A stretch of 64,000 nt of DNA from Spirochaetota bacterium. GTDB lineage: Bacteria > Spirochaetota > JAAYUW01 > JAOAHJ01. The stretch spans positions 1-64,000 of the forward strand of contig JAOAHJ010000004.1 of assembly GCA_026415295.1 (NCBI GenBank). The letters are read 5' to 3'. Below, in pieces: positions 62,509 to 64,000 of this stretch. The number at the start of each line of letters is the position of its first letter. The first letter of the stretch is position 1. The notes under the pieces are model-generated. The model worked only from the letters and a program-made list of their open reading frames with translations. It was not told where the DNA came from and made no database searches. The translations under genes were made by a program, and so were the position numbers.

Positions 62509-64000
62509 ATGTTTTATTCAATTAATAATAATAAATTTATAATGCTTTTATTTAAATATTTTAGAAAAATAACCCTTCTTTTATTTTTTCTATTATTTAT
62601 TTTTTATAATTATTCTTGCGAATTAATAAATTACAATTATATAAAAAAACAAACAGTATTATATCCAACATTTGATATAAAAATAGTTGAAAAACATATA
62701 AATGAAAAAAATCTTGATTATATTATTGAATTATCTACTATTTATCCAGAGATTATTAATAGTTATAAAAAAGAAATTATATCACTAATTAAGTATTATT
62801 ATGATTATTATAATCTTTCAAAAGACTTTTTTGGTTTAATAAAAATATATTTTAACATTCAAAATTTATTTATAGATAATAAGGAAAATATTAATACAAA
62901 TATTATAAGTCTTGATAGTAGTGAAAAATATTTATTAAATAGAGTTGTTTTATCAATTAAAGAAAATTTATTTAATTTATATAATAATGAAAAAAATTAT
63001 ATATTTAAATATGCATTTTATAAATATTTAAAGAATTATATAAGTGATTTAGAAATAAAATTACCTGAGCTATCAGATAAAAACAAAATAATAAGTTCTT
63101 ACTCTGATATAATGGATAATATTTTAACTGTTTATAATGATAAGGGCTTTAAAATTGTAAATGGAGTATCTATTCCAGATATTTTTATTGGATCAGCTTT
63201 TTTTATTGACTACAATTTACTAGTTACAAATAATCATGTAATTAGTAATGATGGCAAAGATTTTAATCAAATTTATGTTATATTAGCAGGTAATAAAATT
63301 AGATGCGAAGTATTGTATTCTGATAAAGATTTTGATTTAGCAATTTTAAAAATTAGTTATTCTAATAAAAAGTTTAAATATTTTAATATCAGAGAAAACA
63401 TAAATGTTGGAGATGAGGTAACTGCTTGTGGTTCTCCTTATGGTTTAGAAAATACATTTACAAGGGGTATTATATCGAATACTAGGAGAAAAGTGATACC
63501 TCTGATAAATGCTTATCAAACTGATACCCCAATGAATCCAGGTAATTCAGGAGGTCCTGTAGTAGATAAAAATTTTAATTTAATAGGAATATCTTTTTCT
63601 AGTGTTTATGAATCTCAAAATCTTAATTTTATAATTCCTGTAGAATATTTGATTTATTCTTTAATCTATTCTAAATATTCCTATAAACCATTAAGATCTT
63701 GGCTGGGTTTTTATTTTAATAAAAGCAGGATAACATATTTAAATAAGAACAGTATCAATTATTTCAAGTTTAAAAAAGTTATTGGGGATAATTTAAATTT
63801 TGTAAATTTTAAAATAAAACAAATAAATAATATTGAATTTAATGATGAAGAAATACTAAACAATTTTGATTTAATTCAAAAATATATATTTTTCTTACCA
63901 GCATCAACAATTGTTAGTGTAATTTTAATAGATAATAAAGGATTAGAAAAAAACGTTAATTTTTTAACTTACTTGAGGCCTAAAAATGTTAATTTAGAAA
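62509..64000 (+). CDS. HtrA/DegP-like serine protease lipoprotein (partial, runs off window)
   Basis: Start and the first 497 codons are present; the stop lies beyond the window. The N-terminus has a hydrophobic segment ending in a possible lipobox NYSC (about residues 35-38), so it may be a lipoprotein. About 180 residues of helical sequence of unknown type follow. The trypsin-like domain has its triad: His243 in VTNNHVI, Asp276 in DFDLAIL and Ser347 in GNSGGPVV, plus GSPYGLENTFTRGII. After the protease part there is a region (about 395-497) without a recognisable PDZ motif. AAGGAG site precedes the ATG, with a TTGACA promoter upstream. It would act in envelope protein quality control. Confidence 0.85.
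   Translation, partial: MFYSINNNKFIMLLFKYFRKITLLLFFLLFIFYNYSCELINYNYIKKQTVLYPTFDIKIVEKHINEKNLDYIIELSTIYPEIINSYKKEIISLIKYYYDYYNLSKDFFGLIKIYFNIQNLFIDNKENINTNIISLDSSEKYLLNRVVLSIKENLFNLYNNEKNYIFKYAFYKYLKNYISDLEIKLPELSDKNKIISSYSDIMDNILTVYNDKGFKIVNGVSIPDIFIGSAFFIDYNLLVTNNHVISNDGKDFNQIYVILAGNKIRCEVLYSDKDFDLAILKISYSNKKFKYFNIRENINVGDEVTACGSPYGLENTFTRGIISNTRRKVIPLINAYQTDTPMNPGNSGGPVVDKNFNLIGISFSSVYESQNLNFIIPVEYLIYSLIYSKYSYKPLRSWLGFYFNKSRITYLNKNSINYFKFKKVIGDNLNFVNFKIKQINNIEFNDEEILNNFDLIQKYIFFLPASTIVSVILIDNKGLEKNVNFLTYLRPKNVNLE

Overview
The window is a very AT-rich chromosome segment (I judge about three quarters A+T by eye; not computed). It uses the standard bacterial code: tryptophan is TGG throughout and TGA acts only as stop. 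It is gene-dense, with short operons on both strands. lpxB, an LptF/LptG-type permease, a TonB-ExbB-ExbD set and several lipoproteins with relaxed lipoboxes (FSSC, ILSC, NYSC) point to a bacterium with an outer membrane. A Na+-translocating NADH dehydrogenase (nqrBCDEF) and a NuoE/NuoF-type flavoprotein module of the electron-bifurcating hydrogenase kind point to anaerobic, sodium-based energetics. Low G+C, the lipoprotein style and a FliG-like protein make an anaerobic spirochaete my best guess; an adenosine-specific-kinase-family gene hints at thermophily. This placement is an inference. I saw no insertion sequence, prophage, CRISPR array or integron.

Layout. 0.1-10 kb: small membrane proteins, a membrane GGDEF protein, an EamA transporter, a DUF4349-like lipoprotein, tRNA-Met(CAU), a coiled-coil membrane protein, a small secreted protein, a UvrD/PcrA helicase and a large unknown protein. 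10.2-15.1 kb: four-gene oligopeptide-type ABC transporter (oppBCDF). 15.1-20.8 kb: PlsC-like acyltransferase, PHP phosphoesterase, Mrp/NBP35 ATPase, a propeller-like lipoprotein and an LptF/G permease. 20.9-30.0 kb (minus strand): alpha/beta hydrolase, Sir2 deacylase, cobD and cbiB, an unknown gene, then nqrFEDCB. 30.4-37.6 kb (plus): exbB, two CNNM/CorC-like CBS proteins, an RNase R-like nuclease, exbD, tonB and another hydrolase. 37.7-41.2 kb: NuoE-like subunit, HATPase protein, cysteine-free HydD-like protein and NuoF/HydB, closed by a strong terminator. 41.5-43.4 kb: a solute-binding protein that probably serves the Opp transporter. 43.5-54 kb: cvpA, a FliG-like protein, mutS2, an HpcH-like protein, gatB, a zinc-ribbon protein, tgt, an adenosine-specific-kinase-family protein, lpxB and a zinc-ribbon membrane protein. 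54-64 kb: PTS-EIIA/MgtE fusion, arsC, a methyltransferase, PAS-GGDEF, an EF-G paralogue, lpdA and an HtrA-like protease cut by the window end.

Gene expression. Several transcription units start with a perfect TTGACA box and a -10-like hexamer usually 16 bases downstream. Many genes have AGGAG-type ribosome binding sites. A notable minority have none, and three genes appear to begin at ATT, ATA or CTG, because family-conserved N-termini lie upstream of any ATG, GTG or TTG.

Most unusual points: these non-canonical starts; the EIIA-MgtE fusion; an EF-G paralogue with Ser in place of the catalytic His; nqr without nqrA and the hyd module without hydA; an OppF with a charged insertion between Walker A and the Q-loop; and a TonB motor whose exbB is separated from exbD-tonB by three other genes. 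I did not find a clear multi-gene defence or biosynthetic system that looks wholly new.
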